Assembly: GCF_000196895.1 (NCBI RefSeq)
Contig: NC_014298.1
Location: 186,001-250,000, forward strand
Source of the DNA: Halalkalicoccus jeotgali B3
Lineage (GTDB): Archaea > Halobacteriota > Halobacteria > Halobacteriales > Halalkalicoccaceae
DNA: 64,000 nucleotides
Direction: 5' to 3'
The notes below the pieces were generated by a model. That model had not been told where the DNA came from and did no database searches. It was given only the letters and a program-made list of their open reading frames with translations. Positions 57,155 through 64,000 of the stretch are shown here, in pieces. The first letter of the stretch is position 1, and every line of letters starts with the position of its first letter. Both the position numbers and the translations under genes were made by a program.

Positions 57155-57706
57155 TCACTCTTGATCAGCAGGTGGAGCGTGCTCGATCGTGGTGTCTTCA
57201 GGGACGTCGGAGACGGCAGCTCGAGACCGGCTGTACTCGAAATAATTGAACGGCTGACTGAACGTACTCGTGACGATCTGGGAGGAGTGAATATCGAGGT
57301 TGAGATTCTCGAGCTCACGCGTGATCTCGGTCAAATCCTGCGAACTCGTCGCGATCACTTCAATAAGGAGATTGTGCTCACTCGTCACCATCTCTTGAAC
57401 GGTGATGACACCACCGATGTCTAAGGCATCGCGTGCCGCCTGGTGGCGTTGGTTCATTGAGGCTGTACAGATGAATTAGACGCGAAGCGAGAACCCTGCT
57501 CGTTCGTAGTCGAGTTCTGGGGCGTACGTTTTGATAACGCCCGCCTCTTCGAGTGCGGTAATTCGATTGCGGACCGTACTCTGTGAGACCCCGACTGTGG
57601 TGCTGATCTCCTCGTGGGTCGTCTTCCGTGCATCTTGCTGTAATTCATAGAGGATCTCTCGATCAAGGTCGTCTAAAACGACATTGCCATCCTGTTCTTT
57701 GACCAT
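57155..57706 (-). pseudogene. Lrp/AsnC-family regulator with one nonsense codon
   Basis: From the ATG at 57706: MVKEQDGNVVLDDLDREILY, HTH core EISTTVGVSQSTVRNRITAL, GFSLRV, then TAA (57476-57478), and in the same frame FICTASMNQRHQAARDALDI followed by the AsnC-type ligand domain (VTSEHNLLIEVIATSSQDLT). A CAA or CAG codon apparently mutated to TAA; nothing is shifted. A truncated HTH protein or a restart at 57457 could still be made. Confidence 0.85.
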
Positions 57707-57883
57707 ACGGTCGACTGCACGGCACCAGTGAAGTATGTTAGCGTTGTCCAGTCCCCCAGTCACGAGAAACGAACAGAAAACAAGAACTGAGAACCGGGAC
57801 TGTATGTTACGAGCTACTCCCGTCTATCGAAAGTCTCTCGCTATAGTAGTCGCGCTCCGTTTGTTGAGGGTCACTAACTACTG

Positions 57884-57929
57884 CCTTGTGCAACAATCGT
57901 CTTCTCGTAACAGCCACTGTTGCACAAGG
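57884..57929. repeat. hairpin element copy g
   Basis: 46 bp: CCTTGTGCAACA, loop ATCGTCTTCTCGTAACAGCC plus AC, TGTTGCACAAGG, with perfect 12-bp arms. The reading frame of the remnant gene at 57954-58794 runs straight into it. Confidence 0.93.
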
Positions 57930-57953
57930 TGAGGAAAATATCAAACTCGACAA

Positions 57954-58794
57954 TTAGCCGGCGGAGACGTCTCTCAGACGTTCCACCATCCGTTGCCGGA
58001 ATCGCCTGTATGAGGACGTCCATCTGGTGCGTCGCTTCTGTCTCAGCCTTCTTACGACGTTGCTGCTCAGCGTCGCCGTCGGGAGAAAGAGGTCCGCGTT
58101 ACTCGGTGATGGTTCATACCCGAGTCGATCGAGGATCAGCGGTGTGTACGTCTCTTTGAGGTAGTCTGAGAGGCCTTCCCATGGCGCTCTCGATCGCGAC
58201 GTGGATGTCATGCCGAGAGATCCATGATCTTTCCTTCTCTATCGGTGTGCAGCCGATCTCTCGGCACATCGCGACTGTCCGCTTCTCTTTCGTCGAGAGG
58301 CCGTCGGTGGTCTGCGATTCGTCGAGGTCGGCAACGATCTGCGAAATGTCATCCGATACGCGGGCGAACTTCTCGGTTGTTCGGTCCGCTCGGTTGCTTT
58401 GTCGATACTCTCGGAGGGCGTAGCCGAGTGCGAGATCGTAGCGCGTTCCGAACTCGGTATGCTCTTTGACGAACGACATGAAGCGCTCCCGGAGGTCGGC
58501 GTCGATCCGACGGTTCACCAGCGTGGTATCTTCGCCACGAAGCGTCTCGCTCGTGCTCGATGTTTCTTTTTTCGAGGGATGCTCCGAAGGTGTGTATCCT
58601 CCTGCTCGAAGGACCGAATCGACCAACTGTTCCAGCTCACGAAGGTCGTCAGTGTCGATATACTCTCGAATCGCGTTCTCGATGAATACCCACGCATAGC
58701 GGTCTCTATCGCCCCGTTCCGATTCGACGAAACGAAGGAACTTCTTGTATTCCTCGGCGGGAACCCGCCAACCGATACACTCCTCGGACGTCAT
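57954..58794 (-). pseudogene. DNA-binding-type protein, two frameshifts, end at hairpin g
   Basis: From the ATG at 58794: MTSEECIGWRVPAEEYKKFL, two helical repeats (NAIREYIDTDDLRELEQLVD and LALGYALREYRQS), then HDIHVAIESAMGR. A shift near 58170 restores SDYLKETYTPLILDRLGYEP, and a second near 58085 restores DGDAEQQRRKKAETEATHQM to the end. The layout suggests a plasmid-type ribbon-helix-helix or partition-like protein; no family named. Two operator-like palindromes lie just upstream. Confidence 0.6.
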
Positions 58795-58820
58795 TACACG
58801 CACACCTCCGAAAGTAGTGC

Positions 58821-58879
58821 GCTATCAGCGTGATAGCAGAGTGATCTCCCACTAACACTAACGCTATCATGATGATAGC
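58821..58879. promoter_or_regulatory. two 17-bp palindromes, likely operator sites
   Basis: GCTATCAGCGTGATAGC (58821-58837) and GCTATCATGATGATAGC (58863-58879) share the arms GCTATCA/TGATAGC with 3-bp spacers. Their centres are 42 bp apart, four helical turns. They start 27 bp before the gene at 58794, consistent with autorepression by a dimeric DNA-binding protein. Confidence 0.7.
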
Positions 58880-59367
58880 AAGAAAGAGAGGAGCGGAGGC
58901 GGTGCGAACAGGGGGTCGCGGGCGACCCCCTCCTCATATGCATGAGTTCACTCGAACGGAGGGGTGGGGGTCTTTATAAATGAATCTACTCACTTGAACG
59001 GGTGGTTCGACCTGATCTTACTCGTGGCGAGTTCGCGCGGGTCGGTGATCTCGATATCAAAGACTACTGAGAACGCATAGGGGAACAGTCGAGCTCGTCG
59101 GTGAGGCTGAGCGTGTAGTTACCAATCGTTTCCTTACCTTATTCTGTGAGCGGGCCGTTCTTTCGTTGAGTGAGTTGGTTAGGTTAGGGTCGTAAGTGGT
59201 TTGGCCGTGTTGGAATCTCTCAAACGGAGATAGGTTTCAGGAGTTGTACTGAATACAGAGCGCGTATCCAGCAGCAAATTCGTCGTGCGCCGGGTGTCTT
59301 CCACTATCGGCGGTGAACTATCGAACACGGCGTGGAATGGAGGCATCGGATCAGTTGTGCCAGAAAT
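58880..59367. other. intergenic with a short direct duplication
   Basis: Contains 59140-59192, about 80% identical by eye to 56091-56142 (TATTCTGTGAGC...CGTTCTTTCGTTGAG). No gene seen. Confidence 0.5.
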
Positions 59368-59925
59368 CTACCGTAGCGCCCCGATCACCACGAACGTCTC
59401 TCGGCGTTCCTGGGCCTCAACGATGTGAAAGCCGGCCTCCAAGAGGTGCAATTGGACGGTCGCGAGGTTCAAGTACTCCTCTTCGTCACGACCGTCGCGT
59501 TCGCCGGCCCCGGTAGCCGACCAGTCGACGATCACGAGGCGACCACCTGGCCGAACGACGCGCGCAATCTCGTCGAGGGCTGACTCGAATCCGTGATGAT
59601 ATGTGCGAATCGACACGCCGCCGTCAAGGTGATTATCGGGAAAGGGGAGATTCGCAAAGTCAGCGGTGACAGGCGTGACGTTCGCTGGAATCCCGTGTTC
59701 GCGATAGACTGTGTGGAGATCTCGTCGAACGTCGACAGCGAAGACGGTATCGGCGACCGGGGCCAGCTCGGTCGTGAAGAGGCCGGCGCCGCTGCCAAAA
59801 TCGGCAACTCGCGAATCGGGCCCGGGAGCGAGGAATCTCCGAAGCTCTTCGCCGGAGCAATAGCGGAAGGCGCTCGGATCGGTAAGCTTGCTAATCCGTT
59901 CCTGATCGTACGGTGGTATGGGCAT
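59368..59925 (-). CDS. class I SAM-dependent methyltransferase
   Basis: 185 residues. Motif I VADFGSGAGLFTTELA (near residue 40), motif II VFAVDVRRDL, LPFPDNHLDGGVSIRTYHHGF (motif IV region) and RVVRPGGRLVIVDWS (post motif). Substrate unknown. This gene is intact while the other methyltransferase at 55.4-55.7 kb is not. ATG at 59925. Confidence 0.9.
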   Translation of the reverse strand: MPIPPYDQERISKLTDPSAFRYCSGEELRRFLAPGPDSRVADFGSGAGLFTTELAPVADTVFAVDVRRDLHTVYREHGIPANVTPVTADFANLPFPDNHLDGGVSIRTYHHGFESALDEIARVVRPGGRLVIVDWSATGAGERDGRDEEEYLNLATVQLHLLEAGFHIVEAQERRETFVVIGALR

Positions 59926-60173
59926 AGCTGATCGATTGCACAGAAAATGGTCGCCTCGCGACTTAAATACGGGGTAGAACTCTGGATCGACCGCCGGACC
60001 AGGAGCTGCGGACTGTCACATATCGGTACGTGTCACGCGGGGACGCCAAACACGGTTCGTTTGAACCTCTGTATGCAGCTCCTCGTTCTTATCACATTCT
60101 GAGAATTTCTACAGAGTACTGATTGTAATATCTGCGACTGTGAGCACGGACTCCCATTTCTTGACTGGGCTAC

Positions 60174-60217
60174 CCTTGTGCAACAAAGCGTCCTTGGAGG
60201 CGGGGTGTTGCACAAGG
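60174..60217. repeat. hairpin element copy h
   Basis: 44 bp: CCTTGTGCAACA, loop AAGCGTCCTTGGAGGCGGGG, TGTTGCACAAGG with perfect arms. The right flank GTGGACTCTTTTGAA matches copy b's flank. It sits at the lost end of the regulator pseudogene below. Confidence 0.93.
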
Positions 60218-60225
60218 TGGACTCT

Positions 60226-60519
60226 TTTGAATATTCGCGTCGGCAACCGTTTCGTCAGTATGTGAGCGGAACTGCCGCCGGTTCATCCAGTTAATCGATG
60301 TCCAGTCCTCAAAGACGGTAACCGTTTGATGTACCCACCTTTTGGACCAGGGACACCCTCGACCAACTGTAGGGCTTTGAGACTCTGCATCTGATTGCGA
60401 ATCGTCTCTGGGTTTTGATCGATTTCTTCGACGATCGTTCCCCCTTTTACTGCGGTTTCCGTGTCTCAATGTGCTGTGAGAATGCTTTTCTGATTCGAAG
60501 TGAGGTCAGTAGCTGACAT
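60226..60519 (-). pseudogene. HTH regulator (Rrf2/TrmB-like haloarchaeal), decayed
   Basis: From ATG 60519: MSATDLTSNQKSILTAH, TGA, then [46 protein letters not shown] frameshift follows ([19 protein letters not shown]... in another frame) and the homology stops at VADANIQK next to hairpin h. The family is a known haloarchaeal winged-HTH with a C-terminal OB/ligand domain. It carries an in-frame nonsense codon, a short deletion and a frameshift, and lacks its C-terminal domain. Confidence 0.65.
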
Positions 60520-60686
60520 CGTGTTTTGGCAATGACGGAGTGAATTAAACCGATGAGAATTGTTGCCGATGACGTTTTTATCTATAGTACAATGCTCCCC
60601 ACAGATTCTATCTCCCTTATGTCCCGGATTCCAAATTCTCAGGCCATATCAAGGGCGTTTTCAGAGGCGAAACGATTACGATCGGT

Positions 60687-61295
60687 GTGTCCGATCACCC
60701 GAATATCTGTCTGGTTCACTGCCACGACCTCGGGCGTTATCTCGTCTGCTACGACTTCGACGTCGATACGCCGCGAATCGACTCGTTGGCGTCGAACGGC
60801 GCGGTTCTCGAAAATGCCTTCGCCACCGCACCCCAGTGCTCGCCGAGTCGTGCAAGCCTCCAGACCGGCAGACATCCCCACGAGAATGGATTGGTTGGAC
60901 TGGCCCACGACGAACCGACGCTGAACGACGACGAATCTCTCCTACCGGAGTATCTTTCGGTGGCCGGTTACGAAACCCATCTGTTCGGACTCCAGCACGT
61001 CACCGAGCACCCCGACCGGCTCGGCTTCGACAAACTCCACTCCGAACGGCACCTCTCGCCGGACGTCCCGCCGTCGGTCCACGAGATCGACCGTGCCTGC
61101 GAGGTGAGCGAGCGGTTCGCTGACTGTCTCGGGGACGGTGACCTCGGGGACCCTTTCTTCGCCTCGATCGGTTTCTTCGAACTCCACCGCCTCGAGGCCG
61201 ACGACGGGCGATTCCGCTTCGCGGACGATCGCTACGAGCCGGCCGATCCCGAGGCCGTCGAGACGTTGCCCTATCTTCCCGCAGACCGTACCATG
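60687..61295 (+). pseudogene. sulfatase, 3'-truncated
   Basis: About 203 residues of the N-terminal alkaline-phosphatase-like domain, starting GTG at 60687 (MSDHPNICLVHCHDLGRYLV). The sulfatase motif APQCSPSRASLQTGRHPHENG is intact, with the Cys that is converted to formylglycine. The sequence breaks after YLPADRT near 61293 and reads MSVGI then stop. The rest of the ~450-residue enzyme is missing. Also lacks the usual first-Asp pair (here HDLGRY). Confidence 0.75.
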
Positions 61296-61640
61296 AGTGT
61301 GGGCATCTAAGTCAGCTGGATCGAGGTAAATTTGGACCTCATCGCTTGGTGAGTAGGGCTCTGGTGCTGGCTGGGGGATGTCTTCCACTACTATGGGGTG
61401 GTACGATGTTGAGTACCAGTCTATCGTTGGGGTAGTGGATCTGATTGGAGAGACAGCTTTCCGGTGGTTCGTCGTCAGTGCAGTAGCTGGACCAGTTCGT
61501 TCTCGTTGAGGTCCCAGTAGTGAACGATGTCACCGAGTAAAGCGTCAATCGTATCACAGTCGTAGCACTGGCGGTCTTCGACTATTGAGTGCCGGAACGT
61601 GATTTATTGCGAGACTCGACTCAGTCGTCTGGTAGACACG
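61296..61640 (-). pseudogene. fragments of an unknown haloarchaeal gene
   Basis: Minus strand, one frame: VEDRQCYDCDTIDALLGDIV, HYWDLNENELVQLLH then TGA (61475). In a second frame: SYHPIVVEDIPQPAPEPYSP, SDEVQIYLDPADLDAHTHG up to the sulfatase junction. Both look like real protein. The gene (or two genes) is frameshifted and cut at the same point as the sulfatase. The 61641-61780 stretch shows nothing. Confidence 0.45.
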
Positions 61641-61780
61641 GTTTCTACGGCAGTGCCGAATAGAAGGCGTGTCTTCAACACGAGAGGTCGCTATCCGAGA
61701 CATCTGAGATAGGCCATATTCATCGGCGATAAACTAAGAGAGTGGACTATCAGTGAAATTGAGAATATTAAAAAAGGAAT

Positions 61781-62341
61781 TCACAATTCTATGACTCTGT
61801 CAGTCCACGTCCGCAACACATCGAGCGTGGCCCGCTCATTTCGAGAGATGAGATCGTTGACGCCGAGTTCGTCACTCTCGAGGGCATTGCAGACAACTAC
61901 ATCAACATCGTCGCAGTAATCAACCAGCGTCGAGACGCAGAACCCGTCGACCTCACCGGCTTGGAACGGGATAGTGACATCATTGGCAAAAACGACACGC
62001 GGATTCTTCGGCATCGATTCGACGAGGTGCCGCGAGTGTCGCGCATTTGCCGATGCGAATGTCAGTACTTCCTCTTCCGTTTCGCCGGCAGTTCTGGGCG
62101 CATACGCTTCTAGGACGCCGTACCAGACCTCGTCTGAAATGTCGGTGAACCGGGTGAGCCGGCCCCCCAGCAGTGTGCCATCTTGGTCCACTTCAGGGGC
62201 GAAATCCAGCACGACGATCCCGTCAGTTCCGTGCTCGGCCACCCAAGCGTCGAGCGCGCGGGCGGTTAGGCGCGTCTTTCCGGCGTTCGACGGCCCAGTC
62301 ACGAGCGTAGCCCCGGACAGCGGGAACGGAAGATGTGCCAT
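61781..62341 (-). CDS. P-loop ATPase/GTPase-like protein
   Basis: 186 residues. Walker A GPSNAGKTRL lies near residue 18, and IVVLDFAPEVDQDG follows a predicted strand (Walker B-like). The rest is an alpha/beta P-loop core (PRVVFANDVTIPF, DVDVVVCNALESDEL). I chose the ATG at 62341, 2 nt after the Nramp-like stop, so the genes are co-transcribed. Function unknown; perhaps a regulator or partner of the transporter. Confidence 0.78.
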   Translation of the reverse strand: MAHLPFPLSGATLVTGPSNAGKTRLTARALDAWVAEHGTDGIVVLDFAPEVDQDGTLLGGRLTRFTDISDEVWYGVLEAYAPRTAGETEEEVLTFASANARHSRHLVESMPKNPRVVFANDVTIPFQAGEVDGFCVSTLVDYCDDVDVVVCNALESDELGVNDLISRNERATLDVLRTWTDRVIEL

Positions 62342-62342
62342 C

Positions 62343-63665
62343 TCAGCTCGCCGATTCAACGGCCGTGCTGCCCCTGCCGAACCGCTCGCGGGCGTACTTT
62401 ACGAGTAATCCAACCATGGCGAGCCCGAGGAGGACGGCGAACGCCAGTACGCTCCCCGAGAGCGGGTTGACGCCACCTGCGATCTGCTCCCGGACGAAGT
62501 TCGCCGCGAGCGCGCCCGAGACCAGTAGTAGAGCGACGCCACCGACGTTCGTGAGAGTACCGGTCGGCCGCGACACCGCGGGTGAGTTCAGGAGATACAC
62601 AACAAGGGCAATGGCGAAGGGAGTCCCGACCGTGCCCAGTGCGAGCACGAGCACGAGCTGGCCGAGCACCTGCCCACCGATGACGGCGCCGAGCGCTGAC
62701 AAAAGCGCGACCGCTGCGAGCAGGGCGCGATAACGCGAATCGTCGACTGTCGTCCCCCAGCCAAGCTTGTCTGCGATGACGAACGGCGGGACGATGGTGT
62801 TTCCGCCGAGTGTCGAAACTGCTGCTCCACCGAGCCCGAGCAGAAACAGCCATCTGGCGTTCTCTCCGACGAGCGGGCCGAGTGCCTGTGCAGCCTCGAC
62901 GGTACTGAGGCTGGGTTGGGTGAGGACGCTTGCCGCGACGAGGAAGATAGCAACGCTGTAGATACCGAAGGCGACGAGCATCGATGCACCGATATCGAAC
63001 GTTGCGAGTTTGTACTCGCTTTCGGTCCACCCCTTGACACGCATCGTGTAGGAGTGCATCGTTATGAGGGTGATGTGAACCGCGCCGCCGAGAATGCCTG
63101 CAGCGACAAGCGCGCTACCGCCGGGGAGTGCCGGAACGAGCCCACCGGCGGCCGCGCCGAGATCGATCGGCACCACAAACAGCGATGCGATGAACGCGAG
63201 GACAACGGCGGCGACGAGGACCTTGGTTGCGGTCTCAAGGAGGTTGTAGCCCCGCCCAGCAAGTCCGAGTGCAAGCACCGCTGCCCAGGCAACACCCCAG
63301 ACCCAGGCGTCCATGCCGGTAATGGTCGCGGACACGCTCGCGAGCGTATTCATAATCACGAGTTGTGCGACGCCAGAGGCAAGGACAACGTCGACGACGA
63401 GGAGCCACGCCCACCACTCACCGAGATAATCCTCGACTACCCCTACAATTCCCTGTTCGGTAAGCAGACCAAGGCGCATCGCGAGGTACTGTGCGAGTGC
63501 CCCGGCAACTGTTGAGAGGACTACGACCCAGAGTAGGCTATAGCCGTAACCCGCCCCAGCGGTGATCAGGGTCGCCATGGTCGCCGGGCCGGCTGCGATG
63601 GCGCCCGCGACCCACGATGGCCCCATCTTCCCGGCGTAGCTGCGGATACTGTCGGCGACCGCCAC
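62343..63665 (-). CDS. Nramp-related transporter lacking the canonical metal site
   Basis: 440 residues with 11 predicted helices in the Nramp/LeuT-fold arrangement. The first helix reads SWVAGAIAAGPATMATLITAGAGYGYSLLW where true Nramps have DPGN, and the sixth helix reads HITLITMHSYTMRVKGW rather than the A-x-x-M-P-H motif. Both changes remove the transition-metal ligands, so it may move Mg2+ (NRMT-like) or an organic substrate. It is preceded by the PhyH gene, 1 bp away. Confidence 0.85.
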   Translation of the reverse strand: MAVADSIRSYAGKMGPSWVAGAIAAGPATMATLITAGAGYGYSLLWVVVLSTVAGALAQYLAMRLGLLTEQGIVGVVEDYLGEWWAWLLVVDVVLASGVAQLVIMNTLASVSATITGMDAWVWGVAWAAVLALGLAGRGYNLLETATKVLVAAVVLAFIASLFVVPIDLGAAAGGLVPALPGGSALVAAGILGGAVHITLITMHSYTMRVKGWTESEYKLATFDIGASMLVAFGIYSVAIFLVAASVLTQPSLSTVEAAQALGPLVGENARWLFLLGLGGAAVSTLGGNTIVPPFVIADKLGWGTTVDDSRYRALLAAVALLSALGAVIGGQVLGQLVLVLALGTVGTPFAIALVVYLLNSPAVSRPTGTLTNVGGVALLLVSGALAANFVREQIAGGVNPLSGSVLAFAVLLGLAMVGLLVKYARERFGRGSTAVESAS

Positions 63666-63999
63666 CTATACGCACCCCGGGAACTCCTCGCCACTAACGT
63701 GCATACTGTCGACCCACTCTGGCCGATCGGTAGTGGTGAACCGCGATCGGGATCGCATGTAGGCGACGATCATCGCCCGGCGCCACCGCCCGCTCTCGTT
63801 GGATGCAGTATAGTGGGGCAGCAGGCAATGCTGGAATAGCGCGTCGCCTGGCTTCATCGGCAGCGCGATAGTGTCACTTTCGCTGTAGTCACGCTCGGCG
63901 AGCGTGATGTCAGTGTCGTATTTCATCTCTTCGTGTCTGAGTAAGCCATCCGTGTGGGCCCCGGGTACAACCTGCATGCAGCCGTTCTCAGTTGTGGAC
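63666..63999 (-). CDS. phytanoyl-CoA dioxygenase (PhyH) family protein, 5' end outside window
   Basis: The C-terminal ~111 residues, open past the window edge (ENGCMQVVPGAHTDGLLRHE). The distal His and Arg of the Fe(II)/2-oxoglutarate site are visible in HCLLPHYTASNESGRWRRAM. The HxD pair must lie outside the window. The gene abuts the Nramp-like gene (stop 63666, start 63665), suggesting the dioxygenase product or substrate is transported by it. Confidence 0.85.
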   Translation of the reverse strand, partial: STTENGCMQVVPGAHTDGLLRHEEMKYDTDITLAERDYSESDTIALPMKPGDALFQHCLLPHYTASNESGRWRRAMIVAYMRSRSRFTTTDRPEWVDSMHVSGEEFPGCV

Positions 64000-64000
64000 T

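Noticed and set aside
9863-60217. Hairpin family as a CRISPR-like array
   Set aside because: Copies are isolated, kilobases apart and palindromic; no regularly spaced direct repeats or cas genes occur.
9863-60217. Hairpins as simple intrinsic terminators
   Set aside because: Not fully excluded, but only copies a and h have a T-rich right flank and in both cases the neighbouring genes read the other way, and arm sequence conservation is far higher than a terminator needs.
60942-61388. 148-residue minus-strand ORF
   Set aside because: Only its first ~32 codons (before the junction) look real; the remainder is the antisense of the sulfatase.
1-64000. tRNA, rRNA or replication origin genes
   Set aside because: I looked for tRNA-like cloverleaf ends, rRNA-like stretches, Orc1/Cdc6 or RepH motifs and saw none convincing; a covariance search would be more reliable.

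Overview
The window looks like haloarchaeal (class Halobacteria) DNA. Predicted proteins are strongly acidic, secreted proteins carry twin-arginine (Tat) signals, and the families are haloarchaeal ones (HVO_A0114-type DNA-binding protein, DUF5518, small CxxC zinc-finger proteins, AbrB-PhoU fusion, DUF1931 mini-histone, TVP38, HdeD, CaCA antiporter). Promoters, where visible, are archaeal TATA boxes about 27 nt before an ATG. No rRNA, tRNA, CRISPR array, origin or integrase was recognised. Intact metabolic genes are mixed with many broken genes, which suggests a megaplasmid or a decaying chromosomal island. Genus cannot be told from this sequence alone. Layout: 1-5.5 kb holds acyl-CoA synthetase (cut by the window edge), acyl-CoA dehydrogenase, a broken alpha/beta hydrolase and a TrkA-N (RCK) potassium channel. 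5.5-13 kb is accessory: a lipoprotein, a DUF4177 plus membrane-protein pair, a decayed TumE/HVO_A0114 toxin-antitoxin pair, an AI-2E transporter fragment, a PadR regulator and DUF5518. 13-20 kb has a zinc-ribbon membrane protein, a JAMM-like protease, and a probable guanidino/polyamine module (SSS symporter, AbrB-PhoU regulator, agmatinase-family hydrolase). 20.6-25 kb has a Tat-exported penicillin acylase and a broken IS605-type tnpB. 25-31 kb has a PIN/HTH toxin-antitoxin-like pair, a DUF389 gene with compensating frameshifts, HdeD, PhzF, a histone-fold mini-protein and a zinc-finger mini-protein. 31.7-40.2 kb holds three Tat-exported proteins (CHRD, DUF4397, and a 1386-residue multicopper oxidase with three tandem two-domain modules) and a PadR regulator. 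40.7-55.2 kb is rich in transporters (LysE, FNT, TVP38, a second broken AI-2E gene, LPG-synthase-like, CaCA antiporter, TauE/SafE, SdpI, ABC pair). 55.3-61.7 kb is the most decayed part. 61.8-64 kb is a compact block of P-loop ATPase, Nramp-like transporter and PhyH dioxygenase. The most unusual feature is a dispersed family of nine 43-46 bp hairpins. Their 12-bp arms are nearly constant (CCTTGTGCAACA ... TGTTGCACAAGG) while their loops vary. Eight are well preserved or recognisable and one is degenerate. They bracket short gene blocks (PadR; zinc finger; HhH-GPD glycosylase; Lrp; a DNA-binding-type gene with a methyltransferase). Some gene remnants run straight into a hairpin, and three copies are preceded by the same ~100-140 bp repeat. 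This resembles a cassette-like or mobile-palindrome system. No recombinase is visible, so that reading is inference. A second theme is gene decay: more than twenty frameshifts, nonsense codons or truncation junctions are described. Some could be sequencing errors, but nonsense codons and clean chimeric junctions argue that much of the decay is real.
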